A DNA stretch of 29,180 nt from a virus, in the IMG/VR virus record IMGVR_UViG_3300042691_036220, positions 1-29,180 of that record; one strand, written 5' to 3'. A model generated the notes under the pieces. It was not told where the DNA came from. It was given only the letters and a program-made list of their open reading frames with translations, and did no database searches. This document shows positions 16,501 through 22,700 of the stretch, in pieces (positions within the stretch are counted from its first letter, which is position 1; the number at the start of each line of letters is the position of its first letter). Position numbers and translations under genes: made by a program.

Positions 16501-16944
16501 TACCTCGGCACTCTAGGGGTAGCGGTTGGCAAGAATGCCGTTACACCGGCGCTGAACTACATCGCGCCGGACGAGCCCCGGCCGTTTCAACTCCCTGCAG
16601 AAACCGCCTTTGGTCCGGTGTCCCCGGGCATGCGACGGAAATACTACGAAACGAGTCGAATGCCCGAGTTTGTGCAGCCTCCATTTACCCCAGAGGGGCA
16701 GGCAGCGCGACAGTTGCGGGCGTTGCCTATGGACACGCAAATACGACGTCCTCCCGCTCCAGGCACGCGTGGTGTGCCGGGGCTCATGAACAACGCACCA
16801 AAGCCGCCCGGCCAAGGTGGTGCAAGTGGCGGCGGTGCCCCAACCAACGCCACCGCGCGGGCCCAGTACCAATCCCTTTTCCCGTTTGACTCGCTTAGTC
16901 CAATGATGGGCGCGCAGCAGCAACAGCAGCCTCCCAAGCAGTAA
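13528..16944 (+). CDS. Large internal-virion-type protein (1138 aa)
   Basis: The longest non-repetitive structural gene. Residues about 60-125 are Ala/Gly-rich and hydrophobic (AAAAAAPFIGPAAG, ALGAGAGMLFGNELERWFP), suggesting membrane contact. Further hydrophobic stretches lie near 185-235. The middle and C-terminal two thirds are helical and charged (QARAAIGDIVKTETELALRQ, FNIQAYEDALFKP, IINIMRAGG-like) and the protein ends in a Pro/Gln-rich tail. Lengths above 1000 residues with an early hydrophobic part, placed last in a podovirus-like structural block, fit proteins ejected into the cell with DNA. No lytic transglycosylase or polymerase motif is visible. Its 3' end overlaps the convergent nuclease gene by 50 bases. 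Confidence 0.65.
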   Translation: MADPKDKITSDSGLPPGLEPIGGAPSTRIFSEPFKDTSGAEALPVGLEASRPTLGQRAEEAAIGAAQGVARDTPVAFGAITGLRLGMPAAAAAAPFIGPAAGAIPLVTTALGAGAGMLFGNELERWFPAVEREDLVPYREGGKTFGSSISTAPAAFGLPMMTGNRVSKFISAFGEAARRSPGAFMATEAVTAGTMGVAGGGAESFFPGQAGVRFGAELSAGLLTPTKLLFQGVGMAKDGLKSIKSSTANRPNSLELKSANILLDALDKAGEDPVALARALRQQLPGTVPTPTAGQKTGSKALMDLESSLGEHHAQFGGETKQQALNSMRAYQALIDNLQKVGNPESLRIAAQLRQKNFDNMLSTRLSAADASAAQKIAAISKDTPQARAAIGDIVKTETELALRQARDYESELWTAAIGDMTAPVASVRQQKVAMEGIEAQRIFDRTGKWPMVTITSQVLKAPVIKPQATVDAFLNRAAGVGEALYDDAIPSPVRKIMESLRVDKDAVQNFKAGKATQEYLDTQQVPYGFKPTPGEIGVDELVNYRSTLLKMAREAAGKGDVNNADFYGSLAEGMLKDLNSLDNPIFAQARQYSQALNDVFTRTFAKTASITGDTTRAGAERLAPELLVTRAFGANADVTSLRMEQIEDAVKFGRTQYDQAVAQFGKNSQQAKNLKPMAELSDIQVVSIQDAQNRVLRLLANEAVTTVYDQAKGAYVQKLNFAKLTKFSQDNAPMLEKLGIMDDLRDAAHASNLLTQVTNQNSALNKAVKNQTAFAQVLSVENPARALADALNSKFPVKNITNIAKLAKAGGSDATDGMKSSLYDYAYTRAGGNSGKFNIQAYEDALFKPIAQNQPSLINIMRAGGLMTLTEVKDLRRLINPMVQIETAVKNNVPMDDIIQGADVVTELTLRSAGANMGAAISKGIGGSSNSLIAAQAGSKALRQIFDQLPNNTVRQILENAVKDPQAMALLLEKGRTQKQQINIANRLLDYLGTLGVAVGKNAVTPALNYIAPDEPRPFQLPAETAFGPVSPGMRRKYYETSRMPEFVQPPFTPEGQAARQLRALPMDTQIRRPPAPGTRGVPGLMNNAPKPPGQGGASGGGAPTNATARAQYQSLFPFDSLSPMMGAQQQQQPPKQ

Positions 16945-17602
16945 GCCGGGCAAGCCACTCGGACTTGAACACGTCCCAGGCGCGGCCCGCAATCGTAAAC
17001 TCCTGCGTCGTCCCGTCCTGCACTGCGATCAGCACCGCGGCAAAGCCGATCGACGTGCCGTGCTTCCAATCGTGCGCCATCGCATAAGCGGCCAACTGGT
17101 GAAAGTAGTCGGTGATGTACTCGTAGCGCTTGGGCCTGACGGATTGCTTAAAGTCAACAATCGCCAGCTTGCCCCGGTACGTGGCCACCAGGTCAGTCGT
17201 GCCGGCGTAGCGGTCCTCGTAGTACAGGCCCACCTCCAAGCCGTGAATCTCGGTAATCGCCTCAAAGTACCTGTTGGCCAAGGTAAACGCCATCTGGTGG
17301 CCTTTCATGGCCTTCCAATCAGTGCCGAATTTCATCGCATCGCCGTTGATGATGCACTCAAGCGTGGCGTGCATGTTCGTGCCGATGTAGGCCGCCTCTT
17401 CCCGCTGCCTGTCAGCCTCTGCTTGCCCTAAACGGATGGCCCACTCCTTAAGCGCTGTCTTGTCCTTGGTGCGGTCCAGGATGGTGGTCACAGAAGGGGC
17501 CTGTGTGCCATTGGGCAGCACGTAAACCCGCCCGTTGGGGGCGTCAATTCGATTGAGCTTTTCGTAGACAAAGTTGTGTGCCCAGGGAATCAAATTAGCC
17601 AT
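16895..17602 (-). CDS. RecB-like PD-(D/E)XK nuclease
   Basis: 235 residues with the ordered motifs of the RecB/Cas4-like nuclease clan: G74-x3-H78, an acidic YYEDRY strand, G-T-T-D137, the metal-binding pair D150-F-K152 and Q169-x3-Y173. An N-terminal region (PSVTTIL, KEWAIRLGQ) matches phage exonuclease relatives. It would cleave or resect DNA ends using divalent metal, probably in replication or recombination together with the SNF2-type helicase encoded just upstream on this strand. Its ATG lies 13 bases inside the helicase gene and has a strong site (GGAGAGGAG). No Cys cluster of the Cas4/AddB kind is present. Confidence 0.88.
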   Translation of the reverse strand: MANLIPWAHNFVYEKLNRIDAPNGRVYVLPNGTQAPSVTTILDRTKDKTALKEWAIRLGQAEADRQREEAAYIGTNMHATLECIINGDAMKFGTDWKAMKGHQMAFTLANRYFEAITEIHGLEVGLYYEDRYAGTTDLVATYRGKLAIVDFKQSVRPKRYEYITDYFHQLAAYAMAHDWKHGTSIGFAAVLIAVQDGTTQEFTIAGRAWDVFKSEWLARLTAWEAAVAAARPSLD

Positions 17603-19041
17603 GTTTTAAGCTCCTCTCCAAGAACCTGTGTTGCGATATCAATCTTTGCGCGCAGCGCTTTGACGATCTTCTCGTCCACGGTGCCCACGGCAATCAGGTC
17701 AATGTAGGTCACGTTTTTGGTCTGGCCAATACGGTGGGCGCGGTCCTCGGACTGCAGTCGTTTTTCCAGGTCAAAGCTGTTGCTGTAATAGACCATCGTG
17801 TGGGCCGCGGTAAGCGTCAACCCGTAGCCCCCAGTGCTGGGATTGCCCACAAAAAAGCGCATCTCGCTCTCGGGTTTCTGAAACTCCTCCAGGACCCGCT
17901 TGCGCTCATCCATGTCGGTATCGCCGTAGTACATGCCCACGGAATTCATGCCATATTCCCTTGAAAGCGCCATCTTGATGGCTTCAATGTCGTGCCGGTA
18001 ATTGGCCCAGATGATGAGCTTTCCGTCGGTCTCTTCAACAACGGACAGCAACTCATCCATGCGCTTGTTGGGCAGTTCAATGACAGTGCCGTCGTCCAGC
18101 TTCACATGGCCGCAGACAATCTGGTGCAGGCGCATGAGCTGGGTGAGCGCGTTGACAGTGCTCACCATGCCGCCGTTAGTCTGGGCCATGGCAAAGGCCT
18201 TCATCTCGTTGTAGTACTTGAGTTGCTCCGGCGTCAGGTCCACCTCCCGCTTGACGTAGAGCTTGTCGGGCAAGTCTAGGCACTCCTCTTTTTTCACGCG
18301 GTAGGCAAACCGATCGAGCTTTTCCTTCAGCTCATCCAAGCGCCTGTAGCCCACAATTTGCTTGAAGCTGTGGGTGTTGAGCTGACGCTCCACCGTCACA
18401 GCGTAACGCGCCTGAAACACGTAATAGCTGCTCACGTCCAGGCAGTTGTCCGACAGGAATGCGCACTGCTGGTACAGGTCCATGGGGCTCTTGGTGACCG
18501 GGGAGCCGGTGAGGATGCGCCTGTACCGCGCGCCACGCCCCACCTTCTCGGTGTTCTTGCTGCGGGCCGAGCCGGGCGTCTTGATGGTGGTGCTCTCGTC
18601 GATCGCCATCATCGCGTTGTGCACAAGCAAGAAGCGCTTGGCATAGGCGGTGCCCTTGGCGGTGCTGAAGGCCTCGACGTTCATCACCAGGATTTTGAGG
18701 TCCTCTGTGACGGTGAACAACTCGTCCATCGCCTTTTGCTCGGCCTTCCTGGGCGACGCCGACCAAATGGCCATGCGGTAAACAACATGGTCGGGTAAAT
18801 GCTTAGGGATTTCTGTGTCAAACCAGTTGCGATAGACGCCTTTTGGGGCTACGATCAAAAACCCGTTGAGCTTGCCCTTGTCGTAAAGCATGGCCACGTT
18901 GTTGATCAGCATGAAACTTTTGCCTGTGCCCATATCAGCAAAAAGGGCGGCGGCATGGTAATCCCAGAAGCGTTGAAGGTAGGCCTGCTGGTGTACAAAT
19001 GGCTTGTTTTTAAAGGGGTAGGTAGATAGAAATTGGTTCAT
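17590..19041 (-). CDS. SNF2-type superfamily 2 DNA helicase/translocase
   Basis: 483 residues containing both RecA-like lobes and little else. Visible motifs are Walker A D36-MGTGKS, motif Ia (IVAPKGVYRNW), motif II D148-E-S-T, motif III LTGSP (177-181), motif V (GGYGLTLTAA, about 404-413) and motif VI QSEDRAHRIGQ (430-440), the last being diagnostic for SNF2 proteins. This compact form is common in phages and is thought to remodel or unwind replication and recombination intermediates. It starts the minus-strand pair, reads from the divergent control region and overlaps the nuclease gene, suggesting that the two act together. No accessory chromatin-type domains are present. Confidence 0.92.
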   Translation of the reverse strand: MNQFLSTYPFKNKPFVHQQAYLQRFWDYHAAALFADMGTGKSFMLINNVAMLYDKGKLNGFLIVAPKGVYRNWFDTEIPKHLPDHVVYRMAIWSASPRKAEQKAMDELFTVTEDLKILVMNVEAFSTAKGTAYAKRFLLVHNAMMAIDESTTIKTPGSARSKNTEKVGRGARYRRILTGSPVTKSPMDLYQQCAFLSDNCLDVSSYYVFQARYAVTVERQLNTHSFKQIVGYRRLDELKEKLDRFAYRVKKEECLDLPDKLYVKREVDLTPEQLKYYNEMKAFAMAQTNGGMVSTVNALTQLMRLHQIVCGHVKLDDGTVIELPNKRMDELLSVVEETDGKLIIWANYRHDIEAIKMALSREYGMNSVGMYYGDTDMDERKRVLEEFQKPESEMRFFVGNPSTGGYGLTLTAAHTMVYYSNSFDLEKRLQSEDRAHRIGQTKNVTYIDLIAVGTVDEKIVKALRAKIDIATQVLGEELKTWLI

Positions 19042-19065
19042 GTGTTCTCACTTTCTGGCAGGGCC

Positions 19066-19095
19066 TTGCAGTTTCCTGAAAAGGTAGTGTACACT
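19066..19095 (+). promoter_or_regulatory. Putative early promoter for the plus-strand replication operon
   Basis: TTGCAG (19066-19071) and TACACT (19090-19095) are separated by 18 bases. The predicted start near 19102 precedes the ribosome binding site of the GTG-initiated gene at 19127. The -10 box is half of a perfect palindrome. Prediction from sequence only. Confidence 0.45.
19086..19095. promoter_or_regulatory. Perfect 10-bp palindrome in the divergent intergenic region
   Basis: AGTGTACACT is its own reverse complement, so TACACT is presented as a possible -10 box to both strands within the 85-base gap between the minus-strand helicase gene and the plus-strand early genes. It could equally be an operator half-site pair. 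The minus-strand -35 region is poor. Confidence 0.4.
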
Positions 19096-19126
19096 GAGCG
19101 CTTAAATTAAGAAAGGAGAAATTCAC

Positions 19127-19471
19127 GTGCCAAAGGTCTACGTTGTCTCAGAGACTACGCAACACAACATAGCAAGTGCTCTGGATTACGGCCAGATTGA
19201 AACCATTCTGCCGCCTAACGCCCAGATTGCTTTCTCCGTTGTACCGACAGTCCGTCGCATCCAGCGCAAGCTGGAAAAATTTTCTGATGAGGACTATTTG
19301 CTCCTCATTGGAGACCCCTCTGCCATAGGCATTGCCTGTGCAGTAGCTGCCAGTAGAAATAATGGCCGCTTTAAGTGTCTCAAGTGGGACAAGCGTGAAA
19401 GACGCTACATTCCGCTAGAGGTTGATTTGTTTAAGAAAGGAGAAATAGATGACTCTTACGACTTTGTTTGA
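19127..19471 (+). CDS. Early phage protein of unknown function (114 aa)
   Basis: GTG start with an excellent site, AAGAAAGGAG, six bases after whose final AA the codon begins; the MPKVYVVSETT opening fits homologues I recall from related phages. The conserved-looking centre is LPPNAQIAFSVVPTVRRI, then DYLLLIGDPSAIGIACAVAA, suggesting an alpha/beta fold with one buried strand and helix. There is no recognised catalytic motif, and GDPSAIG is not a standard Walker A. It is the first gene of the early plus-strand operon, a place where regulators or host-takeover proteins are common, but function is unknown. Its last 23 bases overlap the next gene. Confidence 0.8.
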   Translation: MPKVYVVSETTQHNIASALDYGQIETILPPNAQIAFSVVPTVRRIQRKLEKFSDEDYLLLIGDPSAIGIACAVAASRNNGRFKCLKWDKRERRYIPLEVDLFKKGEIDDSYDFV

Positions 19472-20003
19472 AGACGACGCTGGTGCGTTGAAGGTATCTG
19501 ATGACCAGGTATCCGGTATTGCTGGGCTTGCCAAGCGTGCCAAGATGCTTGAGAAAGAGATTGCTGAGATGGAGGAAGTTCTCAGCGAACGCAATGATCA
19601 GTACCGCAAGCTCACCGAGCAAACCATTCCGGAGGCTATGGCCGAGACAGGGATGAAGAAGTTCGTCATGGAAGATGGCAGTAGCATTGACATCAAACCG
19701 TTCTACGGAGCGAGCATTCCAAAAGCACGTCAAGCGGAAGCCTACCAGTGGCTGCGAGACAACGGCTTTGACGACATTATCAAGAACACCATCAGCGTCC
19801 GTTTCGGGCGCGGTGAAGACGAGCTTTCCGTTCGTCTACTGAATCTCCTGGGCACGCAAGGCTACCCTGCCGAGCAGGCACAGAAGATAGAACCCCAGAC
19901 CCTCAAGGCCTGGGTGAAGGAACGTGTCGAAAAGGGTCAAGCCGTCGACACTGAGCTTTTTGGCGTATTTATTGGCCAGAAGGCTATCATCAAATCAAAC
20001 TGA
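19449..20003 (+). CDS. Early phage protein with coiled coil, possibly DNA-metabolism related (184 aa)
   Basis: The ATG lies inside the end of the previous gene and has its own AAGAAAGGAGAA site. Residues about 27-62 form a predicted coiled coil (LAKRAKMLEKEIAEMEEVLS). Next is a compact alpha/beta region (KKFVMEDGSSIDIKPFYGAS, WLRDNGFDDIIKNTISVRFG). The C-terminal helices (LKAWVKERVEKGQ) end in a short strand (FGVFIGQKAIIK). A coiled coil followed by a small mixed domain is reminiscent of Gam-like or host-nuclease-inhibitor proteins, but the similarity is only architectural and I would not name it so. Operon position before the primase suggests a role in replication or protection of DNA ends. 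Confidence 0.75.
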   Translation: MTLTTLFEDDAGALKVSDDQVSGIAGLAKRAKMLEKEIAEMEEVLSERNDQYRKLTEQTIPEAMAETGMKKFVMEDGSSIDIKPFYGASIPKARQAEAYQWLRDNGFDDIIKNTISVRFGRGEDELSVRLLNLLGTQGYPAEQAQKIEPQTLKAWVKERVEKGQAVDTELFGVFIGQKAIIKSN

Positions 20004-20020
20004 AAAAAGGAACACGAACC

Positions 20021-20794
20021 GTGGCTGAGGACGTTATTGCGGAACAGAAAGCCAGCACCGCACTGGCAACAATGAGCGACCTGGAACAGGACGCTGGAGC
20101 TGGCTTTGACGGCATGACGCAGGAAGACTATGCACTTCCTTTCCTGCGGCTGCTGACAAGCACCAGCCCTGAGGTTGGAGAAGTTGACGGTGCCCTTCCA
20201 GGCATGCTTCTCAACTCCGTCACTGGAGAGCTTCATGACGGCAAGAAAGGCATTGCGGTGATACCTTGCGCATACCTGCGCCAGTACATCGAGTGGATGC
20301 CTAGGGGACAAGGCAGTGGGGCACCGGTGCATATCTATCCTGCAACCAGTGATATCCTGTCGCAGACTCATAAAGAGCCCGGCGACAACAAGGATTACTT
20401 GGACAACGGCAACTACATTGAGAACACTGCAAACTACTACGTCATGTTGATAGGAGAATCAGGCTTTCCTGAGCCTGCTCTCATTACCATGAAGTCCACG
20501 CAGCTGAAGAAGAGTCGCAAGTGGAACTCCATGATGCAGTCGGTGAAGATGTCTGGAAAGAACGGCATGTTCACCCCTCCGATGTACAGCCAGCTGTACC
20601 GACTCTCCACAGTCGCTGAGTCAAACGACAAAGGCAAATGGTACGGTTGGGAAATTGAGCGCACGGGCCCTGTCGAGTCCCCTGATGTGTACGGTGTTGC
20701 GAAGAAATTTGCTCAATCTGTTGGGGCAGGTGAGATAAAAGTGAAGCATGAAAGCGAAACTGGAGCAGCCGGTAACGGCCCAGCGCCATTCTGA
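20021..20794 (+). CDS. Early phage protein, possible ssDNA-binding or replication accessory protein (257 aa)
   Basis: GTG start with AAAAAAGGAAC upstream. The body is a beta-rich domain with aromatic and basic strands (GIAVIPCAYLRQYIEWMPRG, NYYVMLIGESGFPEPALIT, KSTQLKKSRKWNSMMQSV, YSQLYRLSTVAESNDKGKWY). The C-terminus is a disordered Gly/Ala/Glu tail ending GNGPAPF. A beta-barrel-like core with a flexible tail ending in Phe recalls phage single-stranded DNA-binding proteins, though this tail is only weakly acidic. Its place between an early gene and the primase agrees with such a role. The call is an inference, and the protein should be treated as hypothetical. Confidence 0.7.
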   Translation: MAEDVIAEQKASTALATMSDLEQDAGAGFDGMTQEDYALPFLRLLTSTSPEVGEVDGALPGMLLNSVTGELHDGKKGIAVIPCAYLRQYIEWMPRGQGSGAPVHIYPATSDILSQTHKEPGDNKDYLDNGNYIENTANYYVMLIGESGFPEPALITMKSTQLKKSRKWNSMMQSVKMSGKNGMFTPPMYSQLYRLSTVAESNDKGKWYGWEIERTGPVESPDVYGVAKKFAQSVGAGEIKVKHESETGAAGNGPAPF

Positions 20795-20913
20795 TTTCTG
20801 GGGCCGAAAGTGTTTGGGAGACTGATAGTTGAGTCATTTCATGTAGCTCATGAAAGGCAAAACACGGGTACCCCTTCCGGCACGAGTAGGCCCCACCTCA
20901 CTAGAAAGAAGAA
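20795..20913 (+). promoter_or_regulatory. 119-bp leader of the primase operon with a 7-bp inverted repeat
   Basis: The gap holds TTTCATG-TAGCT-CATGAAA at 20837-20855, a perfect 7-base inverted repeat around a 5-base centre. A GGCCCAG...CTGGGGCC imperfect hairpin straddles the preceding stop (about 20777-20804). No convincing -35/-10 pair is found and no T-run follows either hairpin. The inverted repeat is the size of a regulator-binding site. Confidence 0.35.
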
Positions 20914-22446
20914 ATGACCGACATCACCAGGTTCAAAGCGATCTTTTCCGGCCTGGACATCGCCTATGGAACATACAAAATTGAGTCATCCCGAGGAGAT
21001 GGGAAACAGGCCGGCAAGGCCGTCGTGGTGCGCAAGCCACCGACTGACGACCTGTGGACCAAGCACCTTGAAGGCGTTGAACCGAGTTTGGGAATCATCC
21101 CGATCCGGGCGAATAACTCCTGCATCTGGGGCTGTGTTGACATTGACCAGTATCCACTGGACCACACCGGCCTCATAAAGAAGGTTAGAAGCCTGGAACT
21201 TCCAATGGTGGTGTGCCGCAGCAAGTCTGGCGGCGCGCATGTTTTTCTGTTTATCAAAGAACCCATACCCGCTGCCGAGATGCAGCGGTTTCTCAAGGCC
21301 AGCGCAGCCCTTTTAGGAGAAGCCGGCCGCGAAATATTTCCCAAGCAAGCTGAGATTTTGGTTGACCGTGGCGACACCGGCAACTTCCTGAACCTGCCGT
21401 ATTTTGGCGGAGACATGACCACGCGCTACGCCATCAAAGACGATGGCACAGCCGCTACGCTTGAAGAGTTCTACGAGCTGTACGACCAGTGGGTGCAGGA
21501 CCCTGACCTTAAGTTTCCTGAAGAGCTTAAGGCACCAGAGCACCCGATCAAGGACGGGCCGCCATGCTTACAGGCCCTATGCAGCCAGGGCGTGCCAGAA
21601 GGTACACGCAATAACGCGCTGTTCAACATTGGCATCTACCTCAAGAAGGTAATCCCCATACACTGGGACGACGCACTGATCGAGCACAATCTCAAGTACG
21701 TCTCCCCGCCGCTGCCCAACAACGAGGTTCAAATCCTAGTCAAGCAGCTGCAAAAAAAAGACTACCGCTACAAGTGCAAGGATTCTCCGCTCAACAGCTT
21801 TTGCAACAGCGGGCTTTGCAGGACACGCAAACACGGGATCGGGGCCAACGGGCCTGATGCCCCACAGGTGTCCTCGCTGTCTAAGTACAACTCCGAGCCC
21901 CCGTTGTGGTTCATGGACATCAACGGCAAGCGGATCGAGTTGGACACGGAGAGCTTGTTTGTGCAGATCGCATTCCAAAAAGCCTGCGTTGAAAAGCTCA
22001 ATCTCCTGCCCCCTACACTGCGCAAGCAAGACTGGGAGCAGATGCTTAACGCGCTGCTCAAGGAGATGGTTGAGACGGAACAGATTACCGAGGCCAGCGA
22101 AGACACCAGCATCACCGGCCGCTTCAACGATTTGCTCGAAGAATTCTGCACGCACCTGCAACAGGCAATGGACCGCGATGAAATTCTCATGGGTCGTCCA
22201 TGGACCGACGAGGCTGAGGCCAAGACCTACTTCCGCATGAAGGACCTAGAGGCGCACCTGGTGCGCAACAACTTTAAAGGCATGACCGCACCCAAAATGG
22301 CGCAGCGCCTGCGAGACCAGGGCGGCGAGCCGATCAGTCTCTTCCTCAAGAACCGCGCAGCGCGGTGCTGGAAAATCACACGCTTTAATCGCCAGGACGC
22401 GCCGTTTGAAACCCCGGAGCAGCGCACACAAAGGAGCCCCTTCTGA
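20914..22446 (+). CDS. Archaeo-eukaryotic-type (AEP) DNA primase
   Basis: 510 residues. The N-terminal AEP catalytic core shows the three signature motifs: D76-x-D78 (CVDIDQY), S103-KSGGAH109 and an acidic residue D151 in ILVDRGDTGN. It resembles the primase domain associated with TOTE-type systems and many phages. A helical PriCT-like region follows (about 216-305), with C218 and a C288-x8-C297-x4-C302 cluster that could bind zinc or an Fe-S centre. The remaining about 200 residues are helical with no known motif. It would synthesise primers for the PolA polymerase encoded two genes downstream. ATG follows AGAAAGAAGAA; the TGA overlaps the next ATG. Confidence 0.85.
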   Translation: MTDITRFKAIFSGLDIAYGTYKIESSRGDGKQAGKAVVVRKPPTDDLWTKHLEGVEPSLGIIPIRANNSCIWGCVDIDQYPLDHTGLIKKVRSLELPMVVCRSKSGGAHVFLFIKEPIPAAEMQRFLKASAALLGEAGREIFPKQAEILVDRGDTGNFLNLPYFGGDMTTRYAIKDDGTAATLEEFYELYDQWVQDPDLKFPEELKAPEHPIKDGPPCLQALCSQGVPEGTRNNALFNIGIYLKKVIPIHWDDALIEHNLKYVSPPLPNNEVQILVKQLQKKDYRYKCKDSPLNSFCNSGLCRTRKHGIGANGPDAPQVSSLSKYNSEPPLWFMDINGKRIELDTESLFVQIAFQKACVEKLNLLPPTLRKQDWEQMLNALLKEMVETEQITEASEDTSITGRFNDLLEEFCTHLQQAMDRDEILMGRPWTDEAEAKTYFRMKDLEAHLVRNNFKGMTAPKMAQRLRDQGGEPISLFLKNRAARCWKITRFNRQDAPFETPEQRTQRSPF

Positions 22447-22700
22447 TGTTAAAAATTGACGGACATGACGACGCGATCCTTGGGCCTGCCTGCATATGGC
22501 GGGGCTCTGGCCGAGTAGATGTACTGGTGTACGACGCGGAGCTTATCCGCGAAAGTCTAATGCGTGATGGCATGACCAGCGAGGACGCCCGCGAGTTCAT
22601 CGAATTCAACATTGAAGGCGCATATGTCGGAGAGGATACCCCCGTCCTTGTTTGGACGCAGGACATGTGGGACATGTGGGACGAGGGGGAAGACGAATGA
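22446..22700 (+). CDS. Small acidic phage protein between primase and helicase (84 aa)
   Basis: Start and stop overlap both neighbours (TGATG, then ATGA). The sequence begins MLKIDGHDDAILGPACIWRG and contains DVLVYDAELIRESLMRDGMT, a helix EDAREFIEFN, and EGAYVGEDTPVLVW. It ends in a very acidic, Trp/Met-rich tail (DMWDMWDEGEDE). I recall similar small proteins in many phage replication operons, but no activity is known to me. The acidic C-terminal tail could engage a basic partner such as a polymerase or helicase; that is speculation from charge and position. Confidence 0.8.
   Translation: MLKIDGHDDAILGPACIWRGSGRVDVLVYDAELIRESLMRDGMTSEDAREFIEFNIEGAYVGEDTPVLVWTQDMWDMWDEGEDE

Noticed and set aside
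16945-17602. RecB-like nuclease read as Cas4 and hence a CRISPR component
   Set aside because: It lacks the Cys residues of Cas4 Fe-S domains, and no array or other cas gene is present; a phage recombination nuclease is simpler.
20777-20804. GGCCCAG...CTGGGGCC hairpin as a terminator before the primase
   Set aside because: The stem is bulged, the loop is long and no T-run follows.
16895-22446. SNF2 helicase, nuclease and AEP primase together as a TOTE-like conflict system
   Set aside because: The primase is in a separate operon with PolA and an SF1 helicase, as in a phage replication module. No single fused or co-directional conflict operon is seen.
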